Of a stretch of DNA of 64,000 bases, positions 35,740-44,935 are shown piece after piece. Each line of letters opens with the position of its first letter. Within the stretch, counting starts at the first letter, position 1. The DNA is from Saccharicrinis sp963677655 (GTDB lineage Bacteria > Bacteroidota > Bacteroidia > Bacteroidales > Marinilabiliaceae): NCBI GenBank assembly GCA_963677655.1, contig OY782088.1. One strand, written 5' to 3'. The notes below the pieces were generated by a model. It saw nothing but the letters and a program-made list of their open reading frames with translations. It made no database searches and was not told the DNA's origin. Position numbers and translations under genes: made by a program.

Positions 35740-37455
35740 ATGAAGATATTTAAAAAAAGCAGCCGCGTTAAATGGATCAGTAGTGGACTGATTGTTTTAT
35801 TAATTTCGGTTGGATTGGTTGGTTTTGTTAATGACGATGAAAGAAATTTTTCAATCGTTAAAAACCTTGATATCTTTTATACACTTTTCAGAGAGTTAAA
35901 TACCTATTATGTTGATGAAACTAATCCTGAAAAGTTAATAAAAACAGGTATCGATAACATGTTGGAGTCATTAGATCCTTACACTACATACATCCCTGAG
36001 GATGATATGGAGGATTTCAAATTTATGACAACCGGAGAGTATGGAGGTATGGGTTCATTAATTTCTAAAAATGGAAATTACATTGTGATTGCTGAACCAT
36101 ACGAAGGTTTTCCTGCTCAAAAAGCAGGTTTAAAGGCCGGAGACAAACTTCTTGAAGTTAATGGGGTTGATGTTGTAGGAAAGGCAAGTTCTGAAGTAAG
36201 CGAATTGCTTAAAGGAGCTCCTAATACTCCACTAAAATTAAAAATTGAACGTCCCGGTACAAGCAAACCTTTGAACATCGAATTAATTAGAGAAAAAATT
36301 GCTATTAATCCAGTTCCATACTATGGTATGGTTAATAAAACAACAGGAATCATTATCCTTAATAATTTTACTCAAAACTGTTCGAAAGAAGTAGAAAAGG
36401 CATTAATTGACCTTAAAGAGAATCAAGGAGCGGAAAGTATCATTCTTGATTTACGAGGAAATCCGGGAGGATTATTGGACGATGCTGTAAAAATTGTAAA
36501 CCTTTTTGTTAAAAAAGGTGTCAATGTAGTTTCTACAATTGGTAAAGTAAAACAATGGGATAAAGTATATCGTGCAACTTCAGAACCGGTAGACACTGTT
36601 ATTCCACTTGCTGTTTTAATTAGCAGAGGATCTGCTTCTGCTTCTGAAATTGTTGCTGGAAGTATTCAGGATTTGGATAGAGGGGTTTTGATTGGTCAAC
36701 GTTCTTTTGGTAAAGGATTAGTTCAAACAACCCGTAACCTTTCATATAACAGTAAATTGAAAGTTACAACAGCTAAATATTACATTCCTAGTGGTAGATG
36801 TATTCAGGCAGTGGATTACTCACATAGAAATGATGATGGCAGTGTAGGTTTGGTTCCGGATTCATTAATAAAGGAATTTAAAACTTTTGGCGGTCGTTCA
36901 GTATTTGATGGTGGAGGTGTTTCACCTGACGTAAAGGTTGATATTGATAAGTTTGGAAACATTTCATTTGCCTTGGTAGCACAAAATACCCTTTTTAATT
37001 TTGCTACTGAATTTTGCATTAAACACCCAGAAATCCCTTCCCCTGAAGAGTTTATTATCAATGATGAAATCTTTAGCGAGTTTACTGATTTTGTATTAGC
37101 TCTTGATGGTTTTAAATACGAATCAGCAACTCAAGATGCTTTTAAAAAGTTAAAAGATATTGCTCAAAAAGAGGATTACTATGAGAAATCAAAATCTGAA
37201 TTTGAGGAATTAGAAGAAATGCTTAAGCTTGATATTAAGAAAGATTTAAACATCTTTAGAAGCGAGATTTCCGAATTATTGGGAGCTGAAATTATTAAGA
37301 GATATTACTACCAGAAAGGCGCTATAAAATATAGCCTTAAGGACGATAAAGAGCTTGAAAAAGCAATTGAAGTTCTAAATGATGCTGCCGAATATAATGG
37401 ATTATTAAACGGGAGCATTTTAAGTCATGCCGGTGATAAAAGAAGTATGAAATAA
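35740..37455 (+). CDS. S41 family C-terminal processing peptidase (CtpA-like)
   Basis: This periplasmic protease (about 571 residues) has an N-terminal anchor (WISSGLIVLLISVGLVGFV), an S41 N-terminal region (LFRELNTYYVDETNPEKLIKTG), a PDZ domain (EPYEGFPAQKAGLKAGDKLLEVNGVDVVG) and the protease core with the catalytic Ser in SRGSASASEIVAGS and Lys in RSFGKGLVQ. A helical C-terminal region of about 140 residues follows. The start at 35740 is chosen over 35716, which overlaps cysH. It is probably co-transcribed with cysH, though no functional link is known. Confidence 0.92.
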   Translation: MKIFKKSSRVKWISSGLIVLLISVGLVGFVNDDERNFSIVKNLDIFYTLFRELNTYYVDETNPEKLIKTGIDNMLESLDPYTTYIPEDDMEDFKFMTTGEYGGMGSLISKNGNYIVIAEPYEGFPAQKAGLKAGDKLLEVNGVDVVGKASSEVSELLKGAPNTPLKLKIERPGTSKPLNIELIREKIAINPVPYYGMVNKTTGIIILNNFTQNCSKEVEKALIDLKENQGAESIILDLRGNPGGLLDDAVKIVNLFVKKGVNVVSTIGKVKQWDKVYRATSEPVDTVIPLAVLISRGSASASEIVAGSIQDLDRGVLIGQRSFGKGLVQTTRNLSYNSKLKVTTAKYYIPSGRCIQAVDYSHRNDDGSVGLVPDSLIKEFKTFGGRSVFDGGGVSPDVKVDIDKFGNISFALVAQNTLFNFATEFCIKHPEIPSPEEFIINDEIFSEFTDFVLALDGFKYESATQDAFKKLKDIAQKEDYYEKSKSEFEELEEMLKLDIKKDLNIFRSEISELLGAEIIKRYYYQKGAIKYSLKDDKELEKAIEVLNDAAEYNGLLNGSILSHAGDKRSMK

Positions 37456-37470
37456 TAAGTTAACATACAT

Positions 37471-37509
37471 AAACAAAAAAGCCCGGAACATCACCGGGCT
37501 TTTTTGTTT
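37471..37509 (+). terminator. Terminator of the S41 protease gene
   Basis: A 16-bp perfect stem (AAACAAAAAAGCCCGG at 37471-37486 with 37494-37509) has a 7-base loop and T-rich 3' arm. Because both arms carry A/T tracts it can also serve the convergent gene at 37524-38036. Confidence 0.92.
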
Positions 37510-37523
37510 TCTATCAAAAGAAA

Positions 37524-38036
37524 TTATTTATACCAACTTGAATACATTAAATAATTGTTCGCAATTTTTTCAATCATTTCTTTAGTCTGCTCAGGCTCAA
37601 TATCTTTTACCTTTTTAGCAGGAACTCCGGCATAAACACTATTAGGTTCTACTTTAGTATTACTTAAAACCAATGAATTAGCAGCAATAATTGAGTTACT
37701 TCCAATTACTGCGTGATCCAGAATAGTAGCTCCCATACCAACAAGTACATCATTTTCAATCTTTGCACCATGAATAGTAACATTATGGCCTATTGACACA
37801 TTATCTCCAATTTCAATAGTTGATTTTTGATAAAGTGTATGCAAAACAGATCCATCCTGAATATTAACCTTATTCCCTATTTTAATAGAATTTACATCTC
37901 CTCTTAAAACTGCATTAAACCAAACACTACAATCATTTCCAATTTCCACATCTCCAACTACAGTAGCATTTTCTGCTAAAAAAACATTCTCTCCTATTTT
38001 TGGAGTAAAACCTCTTACTTCTTTGATTAAAGCCAT
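37524..38036 (-). CDS. Gamma-carbonic anhydrase-like left-handed beta-helix protein
   Basis: This protein of about 170 residues has hexapeptide repeats (GDVEIGNDCSVWFNAVLRGDVNSIKIGNKVNIQ, interrupted in the sequence by typical turns). The putative zinc histidines lie in QDGSVLHTL and SIGHNVTIHGAKI. It belongs to the YrdA/PaaY/CaiE group of gamma-CA-like proteins, for which carbonic anhydrase activity is proven only in some members. The frame is open to 38057, but MALIKEVRGFTPKIGENVF at 38036 is the family start. Confidence 0.9.
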   Translation of the reverse strand: MALIKEVRGFTPKIGENVFLAENATVVGDVEIGNDCSVWFNAVLRGDVNSIKIGNKVNIQDGSVLHTLYQKSTIEIGDNVSIGHNVTIHGAKIENDVLVGMGATILDHAVIGSNSIIAANSLVLSNTKVEPNSVYAGVPAKKVKDIEPEQTKEMIEKIANNYLMYSSWYK

Positions 38037-38057
38037 ATTGATAAATTTTATTTTCAT

Positions 38058-38481
38058 GCAAAAATAAGCTTTTTAAGGCTATAATTTGCTCTTAATTTTA
38101 TAGCTATAAAGCATTGTTAAAGTAACATTGTTCAATTTTTTTAAACATCTTTATTTGTATAAATTTTTAATAAGATAATCGTACCAATCTTATAGTTCTA
38201 ATAATCTTTAAATAACATAGTTTGGATTAGTATTTGTGAATCACATACATCATACTAAAATATTGATATTCAATATAAATCATGATATTCATCAAGTATT
38301 TATTACTTCTTACTTTATTACCTTTACTTTTAATTAATGCAAAAAATACTTTAAGAATACATTACAATAAATTAATAACAAGATCTATTGCTTTTTTTAT
38401 ACAGGAGTAATAAATCTTGTCTTTTTATTAGTATCTTAAAGTTATATGAAAAATCCAGATATTTAAATATGTATAATTATT
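38058..38481. other. AT-rich intergenic region upstream of korA
   Basis: About 420 bp of very AT-rich DNA lie between the divergent gamma-CA-like gene and korA. I see no gene, tRNA or strong hairpin. It presumably holds both promoters, but no good TAnnTTTG box stands out. Confidence 0.5.
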
Positions 38482-40329
38482 ATGGGCAGAAGTTCAAAAG
38501 TAATCGAACGTGATGAAGTAGTAGTTCGATTCTCAGGAGACTCCGGTGATGGAATGCAGCTAACTGGTACATTATTTTCAAAAACCTCCGCAATTATTGG
38601 AAATGATATATCAACATTCCCAGATTACCCAGCAGAAATTAGAGCACCACAAGGAACAATTGGAGGTGTATCAGGTTTTCAGGTACATATCGGACATACC
38701 GAAGTTTATACTCCGGGTGATTATGCCGATGTTTTAGTTGCCATGAATCCAGCTGCTTTAAAAGCTAATTCTAAATGGGTTAAAGCTGGAGGAACTATCA
38801 TTATGGACGTTGATAGTTTTGATGAAAAGAACCTTGAAAAAGCGGGTTATAAAACTGACGATCCGATAGTAGAGGATAAATTAGGTGATTTTAATATCAT
38901 TAAAGCCCCGATTACAGCTCTTACAAAAGAGAGTTTAAAAGATATGGGTTTGGATAATAAAAGTATCCTGCGAAGTAAAAATATGTATGCTTTAGGATTG
39001 GTATATTGGTTATTTGATCGTCCTTTACAGCATACTGAAGAATATATCAGAAAAAAATTTAAAAAGAAACCATTAGTTGTTGAAGCCAACCTTAAGGTAT
39101 TAAAAGAAGGATATAACTACGGAGTAATTATTCAAGCTGTAACTCCTTCATACCATATTAACCCGGCATCAATACAACGGGGAAGATACCGTAATTTAAA
39201 CGGGAATACTGCTGTTGCCTGGGGTTTAATTGCTGCAGCACAAAAAGCTGGTTTGGAATTATTCCTAGGCTCCTACCCTATTACTCCCGCTACTGAAATT
39301 TTACAAGAGTTATCTGCCAGAAAAGACCTGGGAGTTAAAGTGTTTCAGGCCGAAGATGAAATTGCAGGTATTTGTACTGCAATAGGTGCCAGCTTTGCTG
39401 GTGACTTAGCTGTAACCTCAACATCAGGCCCAGGATTAGCACTTAAGGGAGAAGCTATTGGCTTAGCAATTATTGCTGAACTTCCCTTGGTTATTGTAAA
39501 TGTACAGCGCGGTGGTCCTTCAACAGGTTTACCTACAAAAACAGAGCAAAGTGATTTAATGCAGGCTCTTTACGGACGAAATGGAGAAAGTCCATGTGTG
39601 GTAATGGCAGCCTCATCTCCTATTAACTGTTTTGAATATGCATTCTATGCAGCTAAAATTGCAGTGGAACATATGACGCCTGTAATTCTTTTAACAGATG
39701 GATTTTTGGCAAACGGTACTCAACCATGGAAAATTCCGGATTTAAAAGACTATCCTGAAATTAAACCTAAGAGAGTTACTTCTGATCACCATGACTGGTT
39801 ACCATATAAGCGAAGAACTGAAACATTAGTAAGATGTTGGGCTAAACCAGGAACTCCAGATCTAATGCACCAAATTGGTGGATTAGAAAAAGATGAACTT
39901 ACAGGTGGAGTTTCTTATGATGGCTTAAACCATCAGAAAATGATAAATACCAGGGCTCAAAAAATTAAAAATATTGAGGACTATATTCCTGAACAGGATA
40001 TTTTAGGTTGCGAAGACAGTGATTTATTGGTTATTGGATGGGGTGGTACTTTTGGTCATTTATATACTGCTGTGGATGAATTAAAAAATGAGGGTATAAA
40101 TGTAGCTCTTGCACATTTTAACTATATCAATCCTCTTCCTAAAAACACGCATGAGATTTTAAAAAAATACAAAAAAATTATCGTGTGTGAATTAAATATG
40201 GGACAATTTGCAAATTATCTACGCATGAACTTTCCTGAGATTCCATACCTACAATTTAACAAAGTACAGGGCTTACCTTTTACTGTAGTTGAATTAAAAG
40301 AACAGTTTAAAAAATTATTGGAGGAGTAA
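38482..40329 (+). CDS. korA: 2-oxoacid:ferredoxin oxidoreductase subunit alpha (gamma-alpha fusion)
   Basis: This 615-residue subunit combines an N-terminal gamma domain (VVRFSGDSGDGMQLTGTLF, DYPAEIRAPQGTIGGVSGFQVHIG) with the alpha domain from about residue 235 (AAQKAGLELFLGSYPITPATEILQ, AEDEIAGICTAIGASFAG, TSTSGPGLALKGEAIG) and a C-terminal domain (LLVIGWGGTFGH). With KorB it decarboxylates probably 2-oxoglutarate to succinyl-CoA, reducing ferredoxin. korB starts 3 bp after it. Confidence 0.94.
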   Translation: MGRSSKVIERDEVVVRFSGDSGDGMQLTGTLFSKTSAIIGNDISTFPDYPAEIRAPQGTIGGVSGFQVHIGHTEVYTPGDYADVLVAMNPAALKANSKWVKAGGTIIMDVDSFDEKNLEKAGYKTDDPIVEDKLGDFNIIKAPITALTKESLKDMGLDNKSILRSKNMYALGLVYWLFDRPLQHTEEYIRKKFKKKPLVVEANLKVLKEGYNYGVIIQAVTPSYHINPASIQRGRYRNLNGNTAVAWGLIAAAQKAGLELFLGSYPITPATEILQELSARKDLGVKVFQAEDEIAGICTAIGASFAGDLAVTSTSGPGLALKGEAIGLAIIAELPLVIVNVQRGGPSTGLPTKTEQSDLMQALYGRNGESPCVVMAASSPINCFEYAFYAAKIAVEHMTPVILLTDGFLANGTQPWKIPDLKDYPEIKPKRVTSDHHDWLPYKRRTETLVRCWAKPGTPDLMHQIGGLEKDELTGGVSYDGLNHQKMINTRAQKIKNIEDYIPEQDILGCEDSDLLVIGWGGTFGHLYTAVDELKNEGINVALAHFNYINPLPKNTHEILKKYKKIIVCELNMGQFANYLRMNFPEIPYLQFNKVQGLPFTVVELKEQFKKLLEE

Positions 40330-40332
40330 GCT

Positions 40333-41352
40333 ATGAGTGAAAAATGTGAATTTACATATACCGATTATAAAAGCAAACTAAATGTAAGATGGTGTCCGGG
40401 TTGTGGGGATCATGCCATATTAAATTCGGTACAAAAAGCCATGGCCGAATTAAAAGTTGAACCTCATAATATTGCTGTGATTTCAGGAATTGGCTGTTCT
40501 TCAAGGTTTCCTTATTATATGAATACTTATGGTTTTCATACCATTCATGGTCGTGGAGCTGCGATTGCTTCGGGTGTTAAAGTAGCAAATCCGAATCTGC
40601 ATGTTTGGCAAATTACCGGGGATGGTGACGCTCTTGCCATTGGTGGTAACCATTTTATTCACTTGATAAGAAGAAATATTGATATGAATATGATCCTTTT
40701 TAATAACCAGATTTATGGTTTAACAAAAGGACAATATTCTCCAACATCAAAAAGAGGATTTATTTCTAAATCATCACCCTACGGTACTGTAGAAGATCCT
40801 TTCCGTCCAGGTCAGTTGGCATTAGGTGCCGGAGGTCAGTTTTTTGCCCGTACAATTGATAAGGAATTAAAATTATCGGTTGATATTATGGTAGAAGCTG
40901 CTAAGCACAGTGGAACTTCTGTAATTGAAGTATTGCAAAATTGTGTGATTTATAACGATAAAACACATGAAGCAATTACGGATAAAAAATATAAGGCCGA
41001 TAGAACTATCGTTCTGAAGCATGGTGAAAAAATGCTTTTTGGAACCAATAACGACAAAGGCCTTATTTTAGGGGATGATATGAAACTTAAAGCTGTAACT
41101 ATTGGCAAAGACGGTTACACCATCGATGATATTTTGGTTCATGATGCTTATGCAGAATATCCGAATATGCATATGAAATTAGTTGGAATGGAATATCCTG
41201 AATTACCAGTAGCACTAGGAGTTATTCGTTCTGTTGAAAGGAGAACTTATGAACAAGAAGTTGCTAATCAATTAAAAGAAGTTCAGAATAATACTACCAT
41301 ATCTACTTTTGAAGATTTAGTAAACTCTGGCGAAACTTGGGAAGTCAATTAG
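40333..41352 (+). CDS. korB: 2-oxoacid:ferredoxin oxidoreductase subunit beta
   Basis: This 339-residue thiamine-diphosphate subunit has the iron-sulfur/TPP entrance motif VRWCPGCGDHAILNSVQ, GIGCSSRFPYYMNTYGFH, and the TPP-Mg motif GDGDALAIGGNHFIH with NNQIYGLTKGQYSPTS. It has no extra ferredoxin domain. It is tightly coupled to korA (3 bp). Substrate preference (2-oxoglutarate rather than pyruvate) is inferred from similarity to the KorAB type. Confidence 0.94.
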   Translation: MSEKCEFTYTDYKSKLNVRWCPGCGDHAILNSVQKAMAELKVEPHNIAVISGIGCSSRFPYYMNTYGFHTIHGRGAAIASGVKVANPNLHVWQITGDGDALAIGGNHFIHLIRRNIDMNMILFNNQIYGLTKGQYSPTSKRGFISKSSPYGTVEDPFRPGQLALGAGGQFFARTIDKELKLSVDIMVEAAKHSGTSVIEVLQNCVIYNDKTHEAITDKKYKADRTIVLKHGEKMLFGTNNDKGLILGDDMKLKAVTIGKDGYTIDDILVHDAYAEYPNMHMKLVGMEYPELPVALGVIRSVERRTYEQEVANQLKEVQNNTTISTFEDLVNSGETWEVN

Positions 41353-41695
41353 TATTGCTAATAATCTCTGAATTATAAATTATTATCGATCTCAGGTTAA
41401 TAATTTTTCTTAAATATACCATTTGTTTTTGGATGCAGACTGTAGAATAATATAGTCTGCACCTTTTACAATCACCCAAGTATTTATGTTAATACTTATC
41501 TCCCCTCTCCATTTTAAAAATATTCCTTCTTTATAATAAGTAAAGGAAAATCATACTACAAAATCAACCAATAAAAGGAGGATATCAATATATATTGCTT
41601 ATCATGTACTTTAATTGTAACTTCTTGACAACTTTAAGCGTCACATCTATGTGACTTGAAAAAATGAGAAATTTAATTTATAAAATTACCCCCTT
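41353..41695. other. Intergenic region between korB and the GIN-domain gene
   Basis: This 343-bp AT-rich gap contains no gene. Its main feature is a 16-bp palindrome at 41640-41655 near its 3' end, described separately. Confidence 0.5.
41640..41655. promoter_or_regulatory. 16-bp palindromic operator candidate
   Basis: The sequence GTCACATCTATGTGAC is a perfect 7-bp inverted repeat around CT, 40 bp upstream of the GIN-domain gene start. Such symmetry is typical of binding sites for dimeric regulators. The arms resemble, but do not equal, a Crp/Fnr half-site (TGTGA). Confidence 0.45.
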
Positions 41696-42382
41696 ATGAA
41701 ACTTAGATTATTAACCCTAATTATAGCTGTTGTAACAGCTACGTCAATCTTCTCTCAAATAAAAGAAGTACGAAAAACAACACCTTTTAGTTCAATATCC
41801 GTAAGCTCTGGTATCGATGTTTATCTTACTCAATCCGATGAAATAAAAGTGGAAATTGAAGCAGATAAAAGTTCATTACACCGCATCATTACTGAAGTAA
41901 AAGAGGAAACATTGCATATATACGTTAAAGGGAGATTTAAATGGAGTGCAAAAGATTGCAAAAAAGTATATGTTTCTGCACCGGTTTTTAAAAAGATATT
42001 AGCCTCTGGTGGAGCTGATATCAGAAGTACTGGTAACATTCAAATTGATAATTTATTTGTTAGTTCTTCTGGTGGAGCTGATATTTATCTGACATCAGAA
42101 ACTCAAAGTATTAAATTAAAATGTAGTGGTGGAGCTGATATTTCAGTAAAGGGAAGTACTGATAGTTTAGATGCAAACTGTTCTGGAGGTTCTGATATAG
42201 ATGCGAAAAAACTTATGGCTAAATATGCCAATGTAAATGCTTCCGGTGGCTCAGATATTGAAGTTTATGTTACAGAAGAATTAAAAGCCAATGCCAGTGG
42301 TGGTGGCGATGTACATTATACAGGTTCACCGAAGTCAAAAGATATTAATGAGAGCGGTGGCGGTGATGTAAACAGGTTTTAA
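41696..42382 (+). CDS. Secreted DUF2807 (GIN domain) beta-helix protein
   Basis: This 228-residue protein has a signal peptide (cleavage near TSIFSQ), then IKEVRKTTPFSSISVSSGIDVYLTQSDEIKVEIEADK, the head GIN domain pattern. The second half is a row of seven SGG(A/S/G)D(I/V) turns about 18-22 residues apart, which should stack into a right-handed beta helix. It is probably periplasmic or surface-exposed. No enzymatic residues are evident. A palindromic operator candidate lies upstream and a terminator downstream. Confidence 0.85.
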   Translation: MKLRLLTLIIAVVTATSIFSQIKEVRKTTPFSSISVSSGIDVYLTQSDEIKVEIEADKSSLHRIITEVKEETLHIYVKGRFKWSAKDCKKVYVSAPVFKKILASGGADIRSTGNIQIDNLFVSSSGGADIYLTSETQSIKLKCSGGADISVKGSTDSLDANCSGGSDIDAKKLMAKYANVNASGGSDIEVYVTEELKANASGGGDVHYTGSPKSKDINESGGGDVNRF

Positions 42383-42413
42383 TCAGAGTATATATCATAA
42401 AACAAAAGAAGAG

Positions 42414-42453
42414 TAAGTTTGATAAGATCTTTTTAAGGTGTTTATCAAACTTA
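42414..42453 (+). terminator. Terminator of the GIN-domain gene
   Basis: A 12-bp perfect stem (TAAGTTTGATAA, 42414-42425 with 42442-42453) is followed by a T-run, 31 bp after the stop. Confidence 0.85.
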
Positions 42454-42471
42454 TTTTTTATCCTATGCTAT

Positions 42472-42486
42472 CGGATTTTCAATCCG
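42472..42486. repeat. REP-like palindrome, type A (CGGATT-TTC-AATCCG)
   Basis: A 6-bp perfect inverted repeat with a 3-base centre. It is the first member, from the left, of the REP-like family of this island and is followed by GGG. Confidence 0.7.
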
Positions 42487-42536
42487 GGATCAATTTAAAA
42501 ACCATTGCTCCTGACTATAAAAATTTTTAATTCTTC

Positions 42537-42624
42537 CCGGAATACAATTCCTCATCTAATACATTAAAAAATATACAATCTACATTTGCAATATATCATA
42601 ATGATTTACAGTTCGCTTATTGCA
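42537..42624. repeat. REP-like composite unit (types B and C), left part, cut by IS256
   Basis: It starts with the type B palindrome GGAATACAATTCC (42539-42551) followed by CTCATCT, and runs to GATTTACAGTTCGCTTATTGCA. There the IS256-family element begins; the type C palindrome continues at 44099. Intact versions of the same unit are at 47637, 49913 and 50271. Confidence 0.8.
42617..42624. repeat. Left target-site duplication of the IS256-family element
   Basis: TTATTGCA is repeated at 44099-44106, exactly bounding the element. An 8-bp duplication is the norm for IS256-family transposition. Confidence 0.85.
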
Positions 42625-44098
42625 GAGGATGTAAAATAAACACTGTCTGTAAGCAACAAATTATTAATATTGTGACTTATGGCAGAAAAGAAGAAAGAAT
42701 CCCCAGAATATATTGCAATGCGGGATTTAGCTCTTAGTCAATTAAAGAGCGGAAAATCATTAACAGGAGAAGGGGGTGTTTTTGCACCCATTATTAAAGA
42801 ATTTCTAGAAAGTGCTCTTTCCGCAGAGATGGAGTGTCATTTAGATGAAGAAGAACGTAGTATTGGGAATAAACGCAATGGCAAAAGCTCCAAAACCTTA
42901 AAAACTTCATCTGGAGAAATAACTATTGAAACACCACAAGATCGGCATAGTAGTTTTGAACCTCAGATAGTAAAAAAGCGAGAAACCATATTGGCAGATA
43001 ACCTTGCTCCACAGATTATCGGACTTTATGGTCGAGGAATGAGTTTGCGTGATATTTCCATCCACATACAAGAGATGTATGATGTTGAAATATCAGCAAC
43101 AACACTAAGTGAGATTACAGACAGAGTTATCCCACAAGTAAAAGAATGGCAAAATAGGCCGCTGGATGAAGTCTATCCAATTGTTTGGATGGATGCTATG
43201 CATTATAAAGTAAGGGATGGTGGAAAAGTTGTCTCCAGAGCAGTTTACAATATGTTAGCAATTAATAAAGAAGGCCGCAAAGAACTTATCGGCATGTATA
43301 TTTCCGAAAGTGAAGGGGCAAACTTCTGGTTATCTGTGTTAACTGATTTAAAAAGCCGTGGGGTAAAAGATATACTTATAGCATGTACTGATAATCTTAA
43401 AGGTTTTTCAGATGCCATACTAAGCATTTATCCCGAAACGGAAATACAAAAATGTGTAATCCATCAAATTAGAAATTCACTGAAGTATGTTGCCTCAAAA
43501 GATCAAAAAGCGTTCATGAAAGATCTTAAAAAGGTTTATCAATCAGCAACAAAGAGTCAAGCTGAGATGGAACTTCTTAACCTTGAAGAAGCATGGGGTA
43601 AAAAGTATCCTATAGTCATAAAATCATGGCATGAGAACTGGGAAGAATTAACAACGTATTTTCAATATGATGAGCATATTAGAAAGATAATTTATACAAC
43701 TAATGCTGTGGAAGGTTTTCATCGTCAAATTCGTAAAGTAACTAAAACTAAAGGAGCATTTCCTAGTGATATGGCATTAATGAAATTGATCTACCTAGCT
43801 ACTGAAAATATCTCTAAAAAATGGACTCAACCTGTTCGTAATTGGGGATTAACCATTCAGCAGTTTTGCATAAAATTTGGAGATCGTATGAAAATTGATT
43901 TGTAATCAACCAACTCAAAAAAGCAAAAGTAGGTAGATTACAGAACCCGTCAAGGGTATATAAATGGCTTCGTTCCTCAGCCACCCTTGACAGAACCTGA
44001 AATCTTCTCAATAAAGCTTTTGAGAATTGGTTTTAAGAAAAAAAAAAATTTAATTTGAATAATCTAAATCAATCAGACAGAGTTACACTTACATATCC
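42625..44098 (+). mobile_element. IS256-family insertion sequence, complete (1474 bp)
   Basis: The ends are defined by an 8-bp duplication TTATTGCA. The 25-bp terminal inverted repeats match at 17 positions, including ATGTAA, AAC and CTGTCTG blocks. It holds one transposase gene with intact catalytic residues and a 9-bp stem (GTCAAGGGT at 43949-43957 with ACCCTTGAC at 43983-43991) after it. It is inserted in a REP-like unit, between TTATTGCA and the palindrome CGGAAATAATTTCCG. It appears intact and may be active. Confidence 0.88.
42679..43905 (+). CDS. IS256-family transposase (Mutator type)
   Basis: This 408-residue DDE transposase is full length. It has the N-terminal KNGKSSKTLKT-type region (RNGKSSKTLKTSSGEITIETPQDR) and catalytic Asp172 (VWMDAMHYKVR), Asp238 (ACTDNLKGFSDAI) and Glu345 (TNAVEGFHRQIRK). 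The HQIRNSLKYV block after the second Asp is typical. The start lies 54 bp inside the left end of the element. Confidence 0.95.
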   Translation: MAEKKKESPEYIAMRDLALSQLKSGKSLTGEGGVFAPIIKEFLESALSAEMECHLDEEERSIGNKRNGKSSKTLKTSSGEITIETPQDRHSSFEPQIVKKRETILADNLAPQIIGLYGRGMSLRDISIHIQEMYDVEISATTLSEITDRVIPQVKEWQNRPLDEVYPIVWMDAMHYKVRDGGKVVSRAVYNMLAINKEGRKELIGMYISESEGANFWLSVLTDLKSRGVKDILIACTDNLKGFSDAILSIYPETEIQKCVIHQIRNSLKYVASKDQKAFMKDLKKVYQSATKSQAEMELLNLEEAWGKKYPIVIKSWHENWEELTTYFQYDEHIRKIIYTTNAVEGFHRQIRKVTKTKGAFPSDMALMKLIYLATENISKKWTQPVRNWGLTIQQFCIKFGDRMKIDL

Positions 44099-44129
44099 TT
44101 ATTGCACGGAAATAATTTCCGCGCCTACA
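44099..44129. repeat. Right target duplication of IS256 and type C REP-like palindrome
   Basis: TTATTGCA (44099-44106) is the right duplication. It is followed by CGGAAATAATTTCCG (44107-44121), a 7-bp perfect palindrome, and GCGCCTAC. This is the right half of the unit that starts at 42537. Confidence 0.8.
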
Positions 44130-44152
44130 TTTTAATTCGCTCAGATCTTGTT

Positions 44153-44250
44153 AATCCTGTCTTTAAATCTATACTTCAACTGACACGGAAAATAGTTACA
44201 TGCTTTTTTTGACAGGATTCACAGGATTGATTTACATTTTGTAAATCTTG
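44153..44250. repeat. Long inverted-repeat element, copy 1
   Basis: AATCCTGTC (44153-44161) is the exact complement of GACAGGATT (44211-44219). The right part continues as two tandem ACAGGATT units and a GATTTACA/TGTAAATC palindrome (44229-44247). A near-identical copy is at 45140-45250, with the right-hand 50 bp almost unchanged. The two copies bracket the acetyltransferase gene. Confidence 0.75.
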
Positions 44251-44269
44251 TTGTATAATGAAGCTGGCT

Positions 44270-44286
44270 GGATTTGCAATCCGTGC
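44270..44286. repeat. REP-like palindrome, type A (GGATT-TGC-AATCC)
   Basis: The palindrome covers 44270-44282 and is followed by GTGC, as in other type A members of this island. Confidence 0.7.
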
Positions 44287-44317
44287 ACCTTATACAGTAT
44301 ATAAAACTTTCAGCTTT

Positions 44318-44770
44318 TTACCTCACAACTTTTTCAAAACAACGGCTACTTTCAACATCAGCATACTGACCGTAATTAGGTATGAGCTGATAGCTGTTTT
44401 TTTCATAGAGTTGAATAGCTTCCGGTTGCTTAATTCCTGTTTCAAGAATGCATTTGGTATAGCCTAGCTCTGAAGTCCATTTTTCAAGTTCTCCTAAAAC
44501 TATTGAAGCCATTCCTTTTCCACGAAATTCAGGTAATGTGTACATTCGTTTTACTTCCATAGTTGCTTTATTGAATTCTTTTATGGCTCCACAAGATATT
44601 GGCATATTATCCTTAAATACCACAACAACATTTTTAATCATGTCGATTTTATTGTATTGAGCAAAAAAAGCATGATCATCTCCATCTCTTTTGGCTAAAT
44701 CTGCATCTAATAAACGAACAAGTTTAATAAAGTCTTTATTTTCAGAATTGGTTCTTAGTGTGGTTATCAT
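44318..44770 (-). CDS. GNAT family N-acetyltransferase
   Basis: This 150-residue protein has the acetyl-CoA binding motif A (VKRMYTLPEFRGKGMASIVLGELEKW) with the RGKGMA loop, then the beta-bulge region (CILETGIKQPEAIQLYEKNSYQLI). It is a stand-alone GNAT of unknown substrate. It is flanked on both sides by long REP-like elements (44153-44286 and 45140-45250), so it may be a cargo-like gene of the island. Confidence 0.88.
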   Translation of the reverse strand: MITTLRTNSENKDFIKLVRLLDADLAKRDGDDHAFFAQYNKIDMIKNVVVVFKDNMPISCGAIKEFNKATMEVKRMYTLPEFRGKGMASIVLGELEKWTSELGYTKCILETGIKQPEAIQLYEKNSYQLIPNYGQYADVESSRCFEKVVR

Positions 44771-44935
44771 CTCAAAATACAGTTTTAAAATATTTATCCT
44801 TAAACAAATTATTACTAAACACTAATAGATCTAAATAGTTGTTGAAGTAATGCTTTGAAACATAGCAATTACTTTTCACATAAAATCTTAACGTAATTAT
44901 TTCTTTTATAATAAATTAATATGCTAACTTAGCAT

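Noticed and set aside
38058..38481. RNA gene or riboswitch before korA
   Set aside because: The region is uniformly AT-rich with no strong stems, tRNA-like fold or conserved motif that I recognise.
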